Assembly: GCA_034509425.1 (NCBI GenBank) | Contig: JAVTVJ010000550.1 | Span: forward strand, 1,053,024 to 1,117,023 | Direction of reading: 5' to 3' | Source: Eopsaltria australis | Taxonomy: Eukaryota; Chordata; Aves; Passeriformes; Petroicidae | Length of the DNA stretch: 64,000 nucleotides | In this document: in pieces, positions 36,301 to 48,823 of the stretch | How the letters are laid out: the number at the start of each line of letters is the position of its first letter | Position numbering within the stretch: the stretch's first letter is position 1 | Program-made: the position numbers and the translations under genes | Notes under the pieces: model-generated | The model's input: the letters and a program-made list of their open reading frames with translations, nothing else | Databases searched by the model: none | Told to the model about the DNA's origin: nothing

Positions 36301-37612
36301 AGTCTCCTAGGCACCTATCAGTACCCTCATTATCTGCATCACAGAGTGTCTAGAAAGAATACTGCCAGGCTTCACAGCTTTGCAGCTCATTTGAGAAGCG
36401 GAAATTAAACATCCCAGGAGAAAAAACAGGCACATTGTAACAGCACCAGTGCTGTACACACATAACATGTTGACTGCTGTTGCGCTGACTTCTGTCTCAT
36501 TAATTTAATAGGCTCCTGGACTGGGGATGGGGAGGTGGAGAGGCAGCCTTTACAAGCAGATTACTGAGCAGCGCTCTCTGCACTGACTCTGAATCCAGAT
36601 TGGAGAACTTACGCTGAGCACCGCCACACTTCAGATGTCCGTCCCCACTTCTGCAGCTGCCATGTGGTGAAATAAACCAGACAGAGGCAGAAAAATGAGT
36701 GAATTGTATATGTTATCCATGCTTAGATTATCCTGAACCCTTGTGTGAAGTAAAGGAAAGCAGCACAGGTGCCTTTTCAGCAGTGACTGTAGCTGTGTGC
36801 CCATGTGAGGGTTAATCTGGGTATGTTAAAAGGGGAGTGCTGCTTCAGACAGGGTTGTGATAGTAGGAGTGACCCTGCAGCAGCTCAGTGCAGCTTTGCT
36901 CTTCTAAAGGAGCTGGTTTGCTTCCTTTGTCTGAAAAAGTAACATTCACTCATGGTGATGTCCAGCAAAAAGCACAGCACACACCGAGGCTTCTGCAGGA
37001 CCTGAGCAGAGCATACATCTTCCTATGGCCACGGGGTGACTGGCTCCCTGAATCAATACATTTAAGCAGCTCTCACTTAAGCTGAGGCCACTGAGTGCAT
37101 GTCAGGGAAGAAAAATGGACATGGGCTTCCTTTTGATTCCATTGCCAAATTTCACATCCAAAAGCATCTGAAGGAATGTGGAGACTTAAGCATTTTCTAC
37201 TTCATTCTAATTAGTGACTGCAGGTGATCTCATGTGCGTCTGCATGTTTAAATTGATAAGAACATTGTAGAAGATGTTAGAAGATGTCAGTGGAAGCAGA
37301 ACTCTGCAAACATATACATTGTGAGAGATGTTCATTAAAGTGATCTCTCTGTCAACAGGGGTGTTGGGTATGTGTGTGTATCTCTGCTCTCTCTTTATTT
37401 GTATGGGTGAGTGACAAAAGAGAAGATATAGAAGATACAGAGGAAACAGAAAGAAAGTGAACTGATTTTTGCAGTCTCTGCAAAGCAACTTCACCCATCA
37501 TACAGGAGCTGAATTCTTCAGACCCTATTGTTCTCTTCCCTTAGGTTGTTTAGGGGTTACTCAAATGCTTTGGGGGTCAGGCTCAGGAAAAGGAGCCTGC
37601 AGTATGTGTACA
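33301..37612. other. Intergenic with enhancer-like blocks
   Basis: No gene is seen. 35880-36040 (many TTAATT/ATTTAAT motifs) and 36170-36640 look like candidate conserved elements. An A16 run lies at 36039-36054. Confidence 0.5.
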
Positions 37613-37665
37613 TGGAATCATAGAATCATTAAAATTGTAAAAGACCTTTAAGATAATGCAGTTTT
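37613..37665 (-). repeat. Short CR1 3' fragment
   Basis: GGAATCATAGAATCATTAAA, then ATTGTAAAAGACCTTTAAGA is a CR1 3' terminus in reverse orientation with a duplicated end motif (AATCATAGAATCA). Only about 50 bases remain. Confidence 0.75.
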
Positions 37666-40600
37666 TCTTCTGGATCATAGAACAAAAAATGCAGAAGCTG
37701 CATTTCCTTAAAGCACATACAAACCAGTGACAGAATGAAGAGCAGGTGAGAACCTTGTTTAGAGGGCCCTGTGGATTATACTGTCAAAGGAATTGCACTT
37801 GGTGGGTCTATTAAAAAGAGACACATGCACACAGACAGCATCTTAAATACATTCCTACCACTTGGAAATGTTTAAGGCCCTTTCACCCATACACTTTTTT
37901 GGGAATTGCATAGCCAATAAGAAGGGAACCTTCCTTAAGTGTCTCACCCAATGACATCAAAACAGATATGTTAGGATTTTTGAAACTGTGGAAATGGACA
38001 GGAATAAGTATCCCAGGAAAAAATTCAGAATTTTCCACTGGTTCATAGGAAAATTTCCCCAAAGTTCATAGCAATTACTTGACTCTTACTTACTTGAGAT
38101 TTTATCTGGCTTAAAGAAGCAAACATATATTCTCATTTTCTTCATAGGTTCTTGTAAACATACTATGATAACCAATGTGCTTTCTCCTGCTTCTACTTTG
38201 CTCCTGCACTCAGCTTTTTGGCTGTTGTTCCCCAGGTATCCTTGGACAAGAGCAAGGGTCTCAAGTGTTTGGGGCTGAGATGAGGGCTGGAACGATAGTT
38301 GGAAACATTGCCATCATCTAAACATTAAAAACAAACTTTCAGATGCTCATGGTGTTTAAACATCTAAACTCAATGTTTACAGTCTCATTGTTGGCCATGT
38401 CCTGATTCCTGATGGTGATGCCTGATTCAGGTGGAAAGGAAACCTTGGGGCAGCAGTAGCAGAGGCTCCCCAGTCCTGCTGGCAGCCCTCAGCCTGGCTT
38501 GCAGCCCTGGCACCTGATGCTCTGCCCGTCTGCCCCTCCAGCACAGCCCATCTGCACCACCCTGATGCCAAGAGAGCACAAGTCATGTCACTCAGGTACT
38601 GAACTGTGGTGGCTTCTAAGCCCTCCAGCAGCTTTACTCTGCTGAAGTCTTTGACTCCCAAACTTCAGGGTTAGCCTGAAACCTGCCGTCTTCACAGATA
38701 GTATCTCCATGTCCAGGATACACTCTACTTCACTGCCTTTTTATTGTAACATGAAGAGCAGAAAAATCCTTTTATTCACATCTGGAATATGGAAAAGCTT
38801 GTAAGTCCAGTAATCAATGTTCGACCTGTTGCACCTTTGTGCTTTAGAGTTTAGCAGAGGAATGTGAGCTGGGGAAAGGTACAGGTTTGTGAAATAACAC
38901 TCCTTTTCCAGACACAAGGAAACAAATTGGTTTATACTCATAAGCATGGATGTTGGAATTATAATGTGAAATTGACAATAGGTGGTCCTCTCTCAATCCA
39001 AAATATGACAAGAAGCATTTGTTTCAGCACACGCAGTGTTACCTTACATTCCTATCTTGTTTTATTCTGCTGTGTCTCTGCTCCCATCAGATAATTATGG
39101 ACAATGCACACCAAGGCTACCCTGTGTGTAATACTGTCTAGGAATCTGTGTCTCCGTGGTGGACAAAGGTTTCTGAGGCAAGTCTACAGCTAAAGGCCTC
39201 ATTGCACATATCTCTGCAGCTTCCAGACCGTGCTTCTGCTTGGACTCCCAAGTCCCTTAGCCATTTGGTGGGACTGGGTTGCGAGGTATTGAGAATCTTT
39301 AATTCATGCCTTGAACTTTTTTATAGCTTATCCTTGGAAGAACCAAGTTCATTTAAGGCAGGGGCAGAGACACTTGTTTTCTCTGCAGGCATTTTGAACT
39401 CCAGAGAATTCAGAATGCTTAAGGATTTTGGAAAGAGGGGTGAAAGGTTTACATAAGTCTGACTTATTCCTATATGCCTTTAAGGTATGCAAGATGGCTT
39501 GCATCTGATTTGAGGTGCACAAGCATCGCTGCAGACCAATCCCTACTGATTTACGTGGTGTTACAGACTACTTACACAAGTGTTACTGAAGGATTCTTTT
39601 ATTTTGAAACTGTTCTGAGTCAAACCCCGGTAGAAAACATATAGGGATTAATATGAATTTATTGCCCCACCATTAATTTCCAGTAACAGACCCATTCCTT
39701 TCCATTCCAGCTTGGTTTTGCTCCCAAGATACTAAGTTTAAAAAAACCTAACTCAACCCATATCAGAGGTAATTGAGGTAATGTCTTCTTCACTCTTGAT
39801 GCTTTAGATTCCCAAGGAAATGAACCATTTTTTGGTCCACATTTTCCAAAAAGACTATAGCAGTTCTGATAGAAATTAAAATTGAAAATTAGGTAGGCAA
39901 TCTATTTATATGGGCTGCACTTTGCTGGCCTAACCAACTAGAATATGATGTGCCTAACCAGTTTATTCAGACTACAGTCTACGTTTTGCATTGCTTGCAC
40001 TAGAAGCAGAAAATTTGCTTTATCTATTTTGGCTTTTGAGCATGTCACCTGGAGCCCCAGATATTGTTGGGTTTTTTCCTCTCCTGGCCAAATGAAATGG
40101 CGCTCTCTCTGAAGAATTTATGCTGTATGAATGATAATATCTGGTGGGACAATTAATGATTTTGTCAGTTTATAGTGAGTATTTTTATTAATGCTATCTA
40201 ATTAACTTATTTTAGAAACACATATCAAACATTTGTGTTAAAAAACCACAAAGCAAAACATGCACACAAAAAAAAGGCCAAACTATATAGAAATCTTTCA
40301 GGAATGGGAGGAAAATACAAAAAACCAACAAACTTTGCAGTCATCTCTTGTATGCTGGATTCTTCCAGACTCACAGCTGCTAGAATGCCTTCTGCCAGCT
40401 GAGTGAAGAGTTTGATGTGATAACAAAAGAGCTTCCCTGAAAAAGCCAAAAATACGTCTGTAGCACAGCAGCTGACCAGCTCAGCAGCACGGGTCACTGC
40501 AAGCACAAACTGCCTGCTTCTCTATTCATTCCTCCAGCTCCTGACTAAATGCTGAGTCAAGTTTAAGGGCACAGACCATATTCAGGCCATTCATCACCAT

Positions 40601-43600
40601 TGCCACAACCATTTCTGGCCCTTGGTTTAGCAGGGAACCCCAGGCAACAGGGGGTCACACATAGTTCTCTTGAAATTAAACACCAAAATCTGAATGCCTA
40701 GAGCCACTGTAGAGGATTGCTGAATGTGGTCCTGAGTCCTGTAAGGGGTCTTTGGTGACCTGGGGCTCAGGGACCTCTCTGTTTGCAGGGATGCCATTGC
40801 TGGCTGCATTCTGACAAGTCACAGCCATCAAGAGCTGTTTTGTTGAGGTCCAAGACCTAAACACGCACCCTCAGCCCCACTTTCCCCTGCTGTGTCAGCC
40901 AGCATTTATGAGAGACAGTGGGAAAAGCATCTTGATTGACATCCCCCTCAGGGAAGGAGAGGAGAGCTGTATCGTATCAGCAGTGAGTCATCCTGCTCAG
41001 ATTATTTTCCCCTCCTGAAAGGCTAAAGATACTTCAGTGATGTAAACTCAGGCTGAAAAAAAAAAATTTAGGATGATGATGAGGATGGCTTTAAGCCTTC
41101 AACACTGGCCAAATGCATGAATTTTTTGAGCGATCAAGAGAGAAGTAATGGGAAGGGTGGTCCCCTGGGTGACTGTCCCTCCTCTGGATCCCCTGTCTCC
41201 CCTATCACAGCCCCATGCCCCAAAACGTGCAGAGTCAGTGCAGGGCACACAAAGGAGAGCCACACAGAGGCTGAGAGAGATGCAGTGTGGATTGTAAAAG
41301 AAAATTATGCCCCAATAATAGAGAAACACACAGACCCTTGGTTCGGTTCACAGGCTGCAGTGCTCTAATATAATTATCCTGATTTATTTCAAGGAAAGGG
41401 TCACTTTATGAAGCAACTGTGTCTAAACTTTGTTCAGATAAAAGGCCTTTAACAAAAGGCAGGCTTTGGGAAAACAAGCAAAACTCAGGCTGTGCACTCA
41501 GTAAGCACATTTTCTAGTTTTCAGTCAAGAAGTCATTGGCAGTGTCAGTGCTTGAAAACTGCATGGCTCAGACATTTCTAAACCCTTTTAATCCATCACA
41601 AAGGGCTCCCTTGATTGTTGCTTTGTTTTTCTGCTGCTGCCCTACAGTATGGCTGCCAGTGTATATTCCTGATAAGCAGTGAGCTATGCAGATGCTGCTA
41701 GGTTTCCCTGCCTTCTGTACCACTCAACCTGCCAATGCCTGTGTGAGGGACACAGTCATGTGTCACAAACAACCAGGAGCGGTGACACTCCATCCGCCCC
41801 TTGTAGTCCAGGAAACTTAAAAGAATACAGGATTAATTTCCATGGGCTGTGTGGTGCCACCCATAAAACTCCCTATTGCCATGAATGGGAAGTTCTGCTT
41901 AAACCCGAGGACACAATGAAACCCCCACAGTATTAATGCCATTTTAATCCCCCTGGATTCAGAGTTCAGCATTACTAATGCAATTAATTGTGATAAAAGA
42001 GAGAGAGCACCAGCTCCATGCATCTGAATACATACTTCAACACACAATGCATCCTGAGAAGTATGGGGAAGCTATGTCTCTTTCCTCGTGTGACTGAAAC
42101 CTCAGCACAGCCTGTCCTACTCAAAAAAGCACCACAAAAATCTAAGGGATGTATTCAAAACCATCATGAGGGAAAAAAAAATGGAGCAGGTAGCAGGGAG
42201 GGTCTCAGCACAGCAGCAAGATGACCACCCAAGTGAAATGCTGTGTGGATCACCTGGAAGAGCTGGGGCCATGCCACGTACAAGCATCTCCTGGACCAAG
42301 TTACCAGGGGAACAAAGGAGTCATTGCAGTTTTCAGCAAACAGACTCATATTCACAGCTCTGCTTCACCTCTGCAACCTTTTTAAAATGCAGTGCATTAC
42401 GCAGCAGTCCCATAGGGGATTGGAAGAGTCTTGGGCCCTGGGGTTGTCTGAGCTCGGTGCAGTGCCAGGATAATATTAGGAGAGAAAACATCTGAAAATA
42501 TGACAGGCAGTCCACCAGCAATTCTGCTCACTTATCCCAAAAAGGAGCATGGATAAGGGAGGGCTACTGCTCCACTCCATGTGCAGATTTTGAGCAGGAG
42601 TCTGAGAAACTGAGCTGTTTAACTCAAAGCATCCCCTTCACTTGCTGCACCCCGACAGCGAGGAGGTACGTATGCTCAGGATGCTCAGGTTCTCCTTTAT
42701 TGGTGGCTGGAAAATATTGTGGTTTTATCTGTACGAAAAGGGCACCTGCTGAGATTGGCCATGAATCAGTTGTTCCTTCCCCTTTCCCGTCTTCCTGGGA
42801 GAAAAGAGATTACCCTTTCACCTACAAAAAAAAATTTCCCCCAAATCGTGGCTACACAAAGAGAGGAAAAGCAGAAAGATGCTCCAAATGAACTAGGTCC
42901 TTGCAAAAGTTCCATTTGACCTGGGACAGGACACAGGCTGCTGTACTCGCGTCTGAGCTGCAGGGCAGAGGACTGATCAAGGAGTACAGCAGGAAAGCAA
43001 TCAGGGACACACAGAATCAGGAGGAAGAGCAGAAGATGAGGGCAGGGGGAGAGAAATGAGAAAATGAATACAATCTGCTGATCTCTGAAGATCCTGGTGA
43101 AACATGAATGGGCCCTGGGTTAAGGAACATCTGTGCATGGTGAGGGCTAGATGATATGGGGAGTAAACACAGCAAAGGAGATGAGAGTGAACACATGCCT
43201 TATGTTCAGAATCCAAATGAAAAGACATTTACATGTCACTGTTTTAATACTAGATATTAAACGGCCAACATTAATAACAAGAAATAGACACCCTATCAAT
43301 TTTTAATAAATACTAATGACCTCTTCAATTAAATTTCTAAGCTGAAAAATACCATCAACATCAAATACTTCTGAGACACACAAAATCTTTACAAATCTGT
43401 ATTAATACCACTCATTGCAATACCTGCAATATCGACTCCCACAGACATTCCTTGTTCGTTTGACTCCCCCCTGGAATTTTCACGTGCCTCTCCCCTGAAG
43501 CTGCTCCTTCTGCAGCACCGTCATTTCCAACCAGCCTAAAGCACCTAACAACAAACACCACAAAGGTGCTCAGGTCCACACAGCTCTTCCCTGCATGACA

Positions 43601-46600
43601 CCTTACCAGCAGTGTGGAATAGGAGGGTCCAGACTCTGATGTGTTTTTTAACAGTCTCATACAACCTTCTGAACAACTGCAGAGCAAAACATCATATTTA
43701 GGAAGAACATCTGGTTTTTACCTTTTCATTACTAGCCAGCAGCCTCAGACCTTAGTCTGTCTTTTGTTTTGAAGCAAGAGGATGTATTAGAGAGGATATG
43801 AAAATGTTACCAGAATCACTACAGGCAGCACACAGAGAAGCTCAAGTGTGTCAACCCCCAAATCTTTATCTTTTCTCACCTTTGAATGCTCCTGTCTTAT
43901 TTTTCAGTCTGTCTGCTAAATGCATTTACCCCATTACAGCTGCAAGCTCTTTCGGACAGGGGATGCATCTTCTTCTATTGTACTTCTCTTTCAGACACCC
44001 AAGGTGAGGTGAGTGCTTAATTAATATGAAGTCACAATGATGCGAAACAGCACACAAAAAATATTTTTCCAAAGAATAGAAGACTTGGCAGAGTAAATCC
44101 ACTAAAAACATAAGGTTTTCAGCAGGGTTTGTTTTTCTGGTTTTGGAGGAATATTCTATACCACAGTGTATTCCCTGGCCTTACCAATGGAATAAAATGG
44201 TATATTAATTTCCCTTGACAATAATTGGAGCAGCCTATGATCTCAGCAACCCTCTGGGTATATTCCTAAGGTCAGAACAAGAGTGTCACAGCCGTGTTGC
44301 TCTTTTTTGCCACTCCCTACACATCTTCAGGGAAAGCTACTAATCCACTTAAACAATTACCTTTCAGAGGAAGAAGCAGAGGACTTTGTATGAGGATACC
44401 TAATAAACGACTCAGTCTGTGAAATATTTGAAAAGCTCACAGAGCAAAGAAGTGGAATACAGCTATTATCTGACAAGTAGCACCAATGAATAAAATCGTC
44501 ACCAGACTGAAACCGCTCAGTATTTTTATTCATGTCTGCACTGCAAAATGGTTGAAGCCTAAAACTAATGAAGGAAATAATATGCAATTCATCATGGTGT
44601 AGAGAGAGAAAGGCAGATGAACATAACTCTTGACTCGTGTCACGTCAGTGCCTTTCAAACTTCTCTTTGTGGCAGCTTTTGGGAAAGAACCATATTCTCT
44701 GTGCCACATGCCAGCTCTCTTTCATCCTGTGAAAGAGCCATGTCCCCAAACCCCGCTCAGGCTGCGAACAGGAAATCCTCTCAATTTCTTACTGCTCGCC
44801 TGGCACATGCATACAAAATAAGGAAAGATAATCAGTAATCATGCCTAACTTTGAGTTAATGGGGCATAACACTGGAGGCGGATCACTAAGTAGCTGTTCC
44901 ACATTCTGGAGCTGGGAGTCAGACACAGACTGCTGCTGTGCCTGGGAAGGGATGATGGGATGCAGGCACAGCGCCTGCCTGCACTGGGACCACATTGCCT
45001 CAGCCCAGCTTGCCTGGCTCTCCCAGAGAAAAGCTTGACTCTGGGAAAAACCCTCACTCTTTGTTGGCCACCATGGACTTTGCATCTCTGCTAGGGGGTG
45101 AAAGCTCCTTCTCCTGTCTTCCAGCATTCTGCACAGCACGGGGCAAGTACTGAAGGCAGGAGGGACTGTGACTCAGTTTGGGGCTCTCGGGCTCAGATGG
45201 AGAGGACCCTGCAGAGGGCAGTTTACCACAGCCCTGTTTCAAGAGCTGTCTAACTGCTGCCAGCACCCAGTGCTTGCAATCAGCTGAGCAGGGGCCACTA
45301 CCCACCCCTAGGGGAAGGATGCCACCTGGGGAAAGCAGTGAGCTGGAGCATTGGGTTTGCTGCTGGTGGCAACTTCACAGCACACACGCACACTTACATT
45401 TAGCTTTTGCTGTCTTAAATGGCTGGACTTGATGCTTTGCCTGGGTATTTGGGCACTATCAGTGTGCTTGCAGCTGCAGATTGGCACTTCTAAAATTTTA
45501 GTCATGATTTCAGTCAATTTTCACATTTCCAAAATGGAGCAATACCTCATAAAGCACAGACCTAATGCATATAACACCAATTTGCTGAATGTCAGTGTAT
45601 ACTGACCTTCTATTACAAACACTGGCAGATGGCCATTCCTTTAGTACTCAAGAGTTGCTTGAATAGAAAATCAAGTGATGGCTTAGCCTGTGTTTCGCCT
45701 CTGCATCAGTGCCCATAGCAACACGCAGTGGTGACTGCCTGAATGCAATGCCTCTGCCACCACCAGCTCCTTTCCAGCACAGCAAAGCCATTGGTGATCC
45801 CATGGCTACGATATCCAGTTCTGTCAGAGATGCTAAACAGCAGGAGGGACCTCCTGGGGAGAGGACGGGAGCGCACAGGCTGCCAGGCAGGAAGCCTCAG
45901 CCCAGCCGTAGCATGCTGCATCCCGTGGAGCAACTGCTGCCTTGTGGTGCCACTGGGGCAAGGAGACACAGGCAGCCTGGAAGTAGTGTCTTCCAAAAAT
46001 GGGCCATAAATGCAATCTAATGGCCAAGGAAAAAACTGCCTGAGAAGCCAGGAAATGCAGGATTGGATCAGACATCCGCTCTGCAGCCTTGTGTATGTGG
46101 CCAACCTCTGCACAAGCACCACCTTCCTCCTTCCTGTGTCCACAAAAGCTTTGCAGGTATTTTCTAATAGCCCAATTTCTCTGTATTTGGGGTCTTTTTC
46201 CTATCCACCGTAGGAGACCTATTTCCAGAGCAGAGAGCCTGGCACTGCCCAAGCACAACGTGTGTCCTCTGTACAGATAATGCATACTGTGCATTGCTCC
46301 AAATATGTTCCTTCTCTGTTCAGCATCCCACAGGTCTTCCATTTCAGAGCACAGGCAACCTGCACATTTTGGAAATTTTAAATGTGCTGTGGATGTTTTG
46401 GGAAATTGGAAGTGGCATGCTGAGTAGCCAAATGTTGTGGCATCCTTCCCTCCTGACCTCTTTTCCTCCAGGACTCTGCTTTCTTCCTCCAATGGGGAGG
46501 TACTCAGAGATTCAAGGCCAAACTGGGTGATGCTCCTGTGCAGCCAGCTGAATTCCCTCACTTAGGGGTGCAATCTGCATTTCTGTGTGCCAGACCAAAC

Positions 46601-48683
46601 CTGTGGTTGAGTTTGTGAGTTGCTGGCAGGGCCACCACAGTCTTCCAAGTGATTTTGGTTGGTTTGCAGTGATGCTTAGGATCTCAGGGATGTTCCCTGC
46701 CAGACTCTTGTGGTCCTCTTAATAGGCTGTGAAATTTTGGAATGAAACTATTTAAGCCTTCTGACAATACAACACATCTCCAGGTGCCTTTCTCCACCAC
46801 AAACATCCATTGTACAGCCTTCTTCCCTTACAATGTGGATTAATTTTAACCCTCACAACAGCCTAATGGAAAGACCGTGCTGCACTTCAAATGCCAAACA
46901 CTTGCTGAAAGCTTTCCTTTGTTAGTGCCTCCTGGTTTAGTCACCACCAGCTTCTGAAAAGATTCCACAGAGTTAATGTTTCCATTTCTTTTAATTCACT
47001 CGCAATGATGACACAGCCATAACACAGCTGTGTTCCAGCTCAAAGGAGCCGAGTGCGGATGCTGCCCACTGTTCCTCGGCCCCTGCTCCCTTCCTGGCTC
47101 CTGAGTGGGGCTGATGCTGTTGGGAGGATGCAGTGACATTTCCCAATCTGGGGTGGAAAAGTTCTTTTAGAAGAAGCCTTTTCTGTCTTTTTTTTCCCCT
47201 CATTATTTCTCCTTCTTATTTTCTTTTTTTTTTTTTTAATTTGACATTTTCTCTGTGAAAAGCTGACCTAATTTTCTGGGAATAATGTAAACGGTTATAC
47301 ACTCAAAGCATTGCGCTGGAGAGTTTATAGATAAAACTGAACTATTTTATGGTTCAATTATCACAAAGTACAGGGGATCCCTGTTGCATTAACACTTCAT
47401 GAAGATAGTACAGTGGGGGCTTCCTTGCTCTTTTCCATGTAAGTTAGGACTTGCCAGTAAAACCTTCGCTGCAGCTCTGTCACTACAAAATCCATTAGCC
47501 CTGCCAGTTGTAAAAGACATATTAAAGACATTTTCCTCAACGACTGTATCTGGTGTTAGTATTTGTAACAATTCCTTGCCCTGTTCTGAAGGAAGTTTTA
47601 AATTGTCTATTCTGATGCACAAAAGATGAGAGTTATTATAGAAAAGAGTTATTCTGGGATGAAAATAGGCAAAGAAAAGTCTGTGGAGCAGTGGCAAAAA
47701 GGGTTGGCAGTGGCACAAGTGCTGTAGCAGTGGCTGGTTGCCACTGTGCTGCCTGGGCTGATGTTAGGACATGGGTGTCCGGGTCATCCCAACATGAGTG
47801 GCACACAGAGAGCAGTCTCTTCCTGCAGCAGGATGTGAGACAAGTCAAGCCCTTCTCCCTATTGCACAGCTGTGGAGGAGGCTGTAGGAGACTCCCATAG
47901 CCCTCCACCATGCTAGTACAATTAGACTGTGGTAACCTGTGTTTCAGACTAGGATACAGTGCACCAGGTTCCCTCCACCAAAGGGCCAAGGTAGTGTTTT
48001 AAGTTACAGCCTTAATATAGTGTGCGTTAGATTGAAAATGTGGGGCAAGAGGAATTGATTTGTCTGGCCTTCTCTTTTTATTCAGGAATTTTCTCTTTAG
48101 GGAACTGGGCTGTAGAAATCACTGAGGCCCTGCTTGGGTGCATTTTTCTATTGACAAAATTAAGGGTGCAATTCCATTTATAGATTTGCAGTTTCAACAC
48201 CAGATTTTCTGACATTTGTGGGTTTGGTTGGGTTTTTTTTTGTTTTTTTTTTCCAAAAGAGCTATGTTTTTTCATTTCTTACTTCCCACACTGTTGGTCA
48301 ATGCCTCCAGGAAGTCGGACCATGCAAGTGCTTTGCAAAGGGACAGATGCACCACATTCATCTTCCTTGGTGGTATCTGAACCAGCAGCCTTAAGCGTGG
48401 TTCGGGTCTGGCTTCCAGGTCTCCAGCCATATCTGGCTGCCTTGGAGATACGGCTCATGCTCTTGAAGGAAATTGTTGGTCATCTGTTGCTGGTGTGTGC
48501 TTTCATTTCTATGAGAGTCTAATTAGGTTCAGTGATTAGCAGTGCTAATGGGCATAACAATCCCACAGAAATTTACCTTTCAGAAAAAGAAGGGCAGCAG
48601 AAATATCCAGCAAAGGAAGAAAAAGAAAGAGAGGAGCACTAAAAAAACCGAAACAACAAAACCCCAACAATTTTATGCAGGAT
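37666..48683. other. Intergenic desert
   Basis: No convincing gene. Candidate conserved AT-rich blocks are 40130-40220, 41935-42010, 43225-43410 and 44330-44620. The 242-codon minus-strand frame at 45833-46561 overlaps open frames on the plus strand and has no recognisable domain. A T14 run lies at 47224-47237. A possible MIR scrap lies near 46840-46870. Confidence 0.5.
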
Positions 48684-48704
48684 AAAATAAATAAATAAAT
48701 AAAT
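48684..48704 (+). repeat. (AAAT)n microsatellite
   Basis: About five AAAT units. Confidence 0.85.
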
Positions 48705-48737
48705 AGCCACTATGCAAATGCCTCTACCTATCTATCA

Positions 48738-48823
48738 GAGATTGTTGTAGAGGCAAATTAGCTAATTGCTGCAAAGTGCTTTGAAAATGAAAAGGGATAT
48801 ATAAGAGGTGATTATTATTATTC
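48738..48823 (+). repeat. MIR-type SINE tail
   Basis: GCAAAGTGCTTTGAAAATGA, then AAAGGGATATATAAGAGGTG and ATTATTATTATT matches the 3' end of amniote MIR copies (caAAGTGCTTTGAAgATGAAAAGcGcTATATAAG...TATTATTATT). The 5' limit is uncertain. Confidence 0.68.

Noticed and set aside
46840..46870. Possible MIR scrap (TTTTAACCCTCACAACAGCC)
   Set aside because: Too short and diverged to call.
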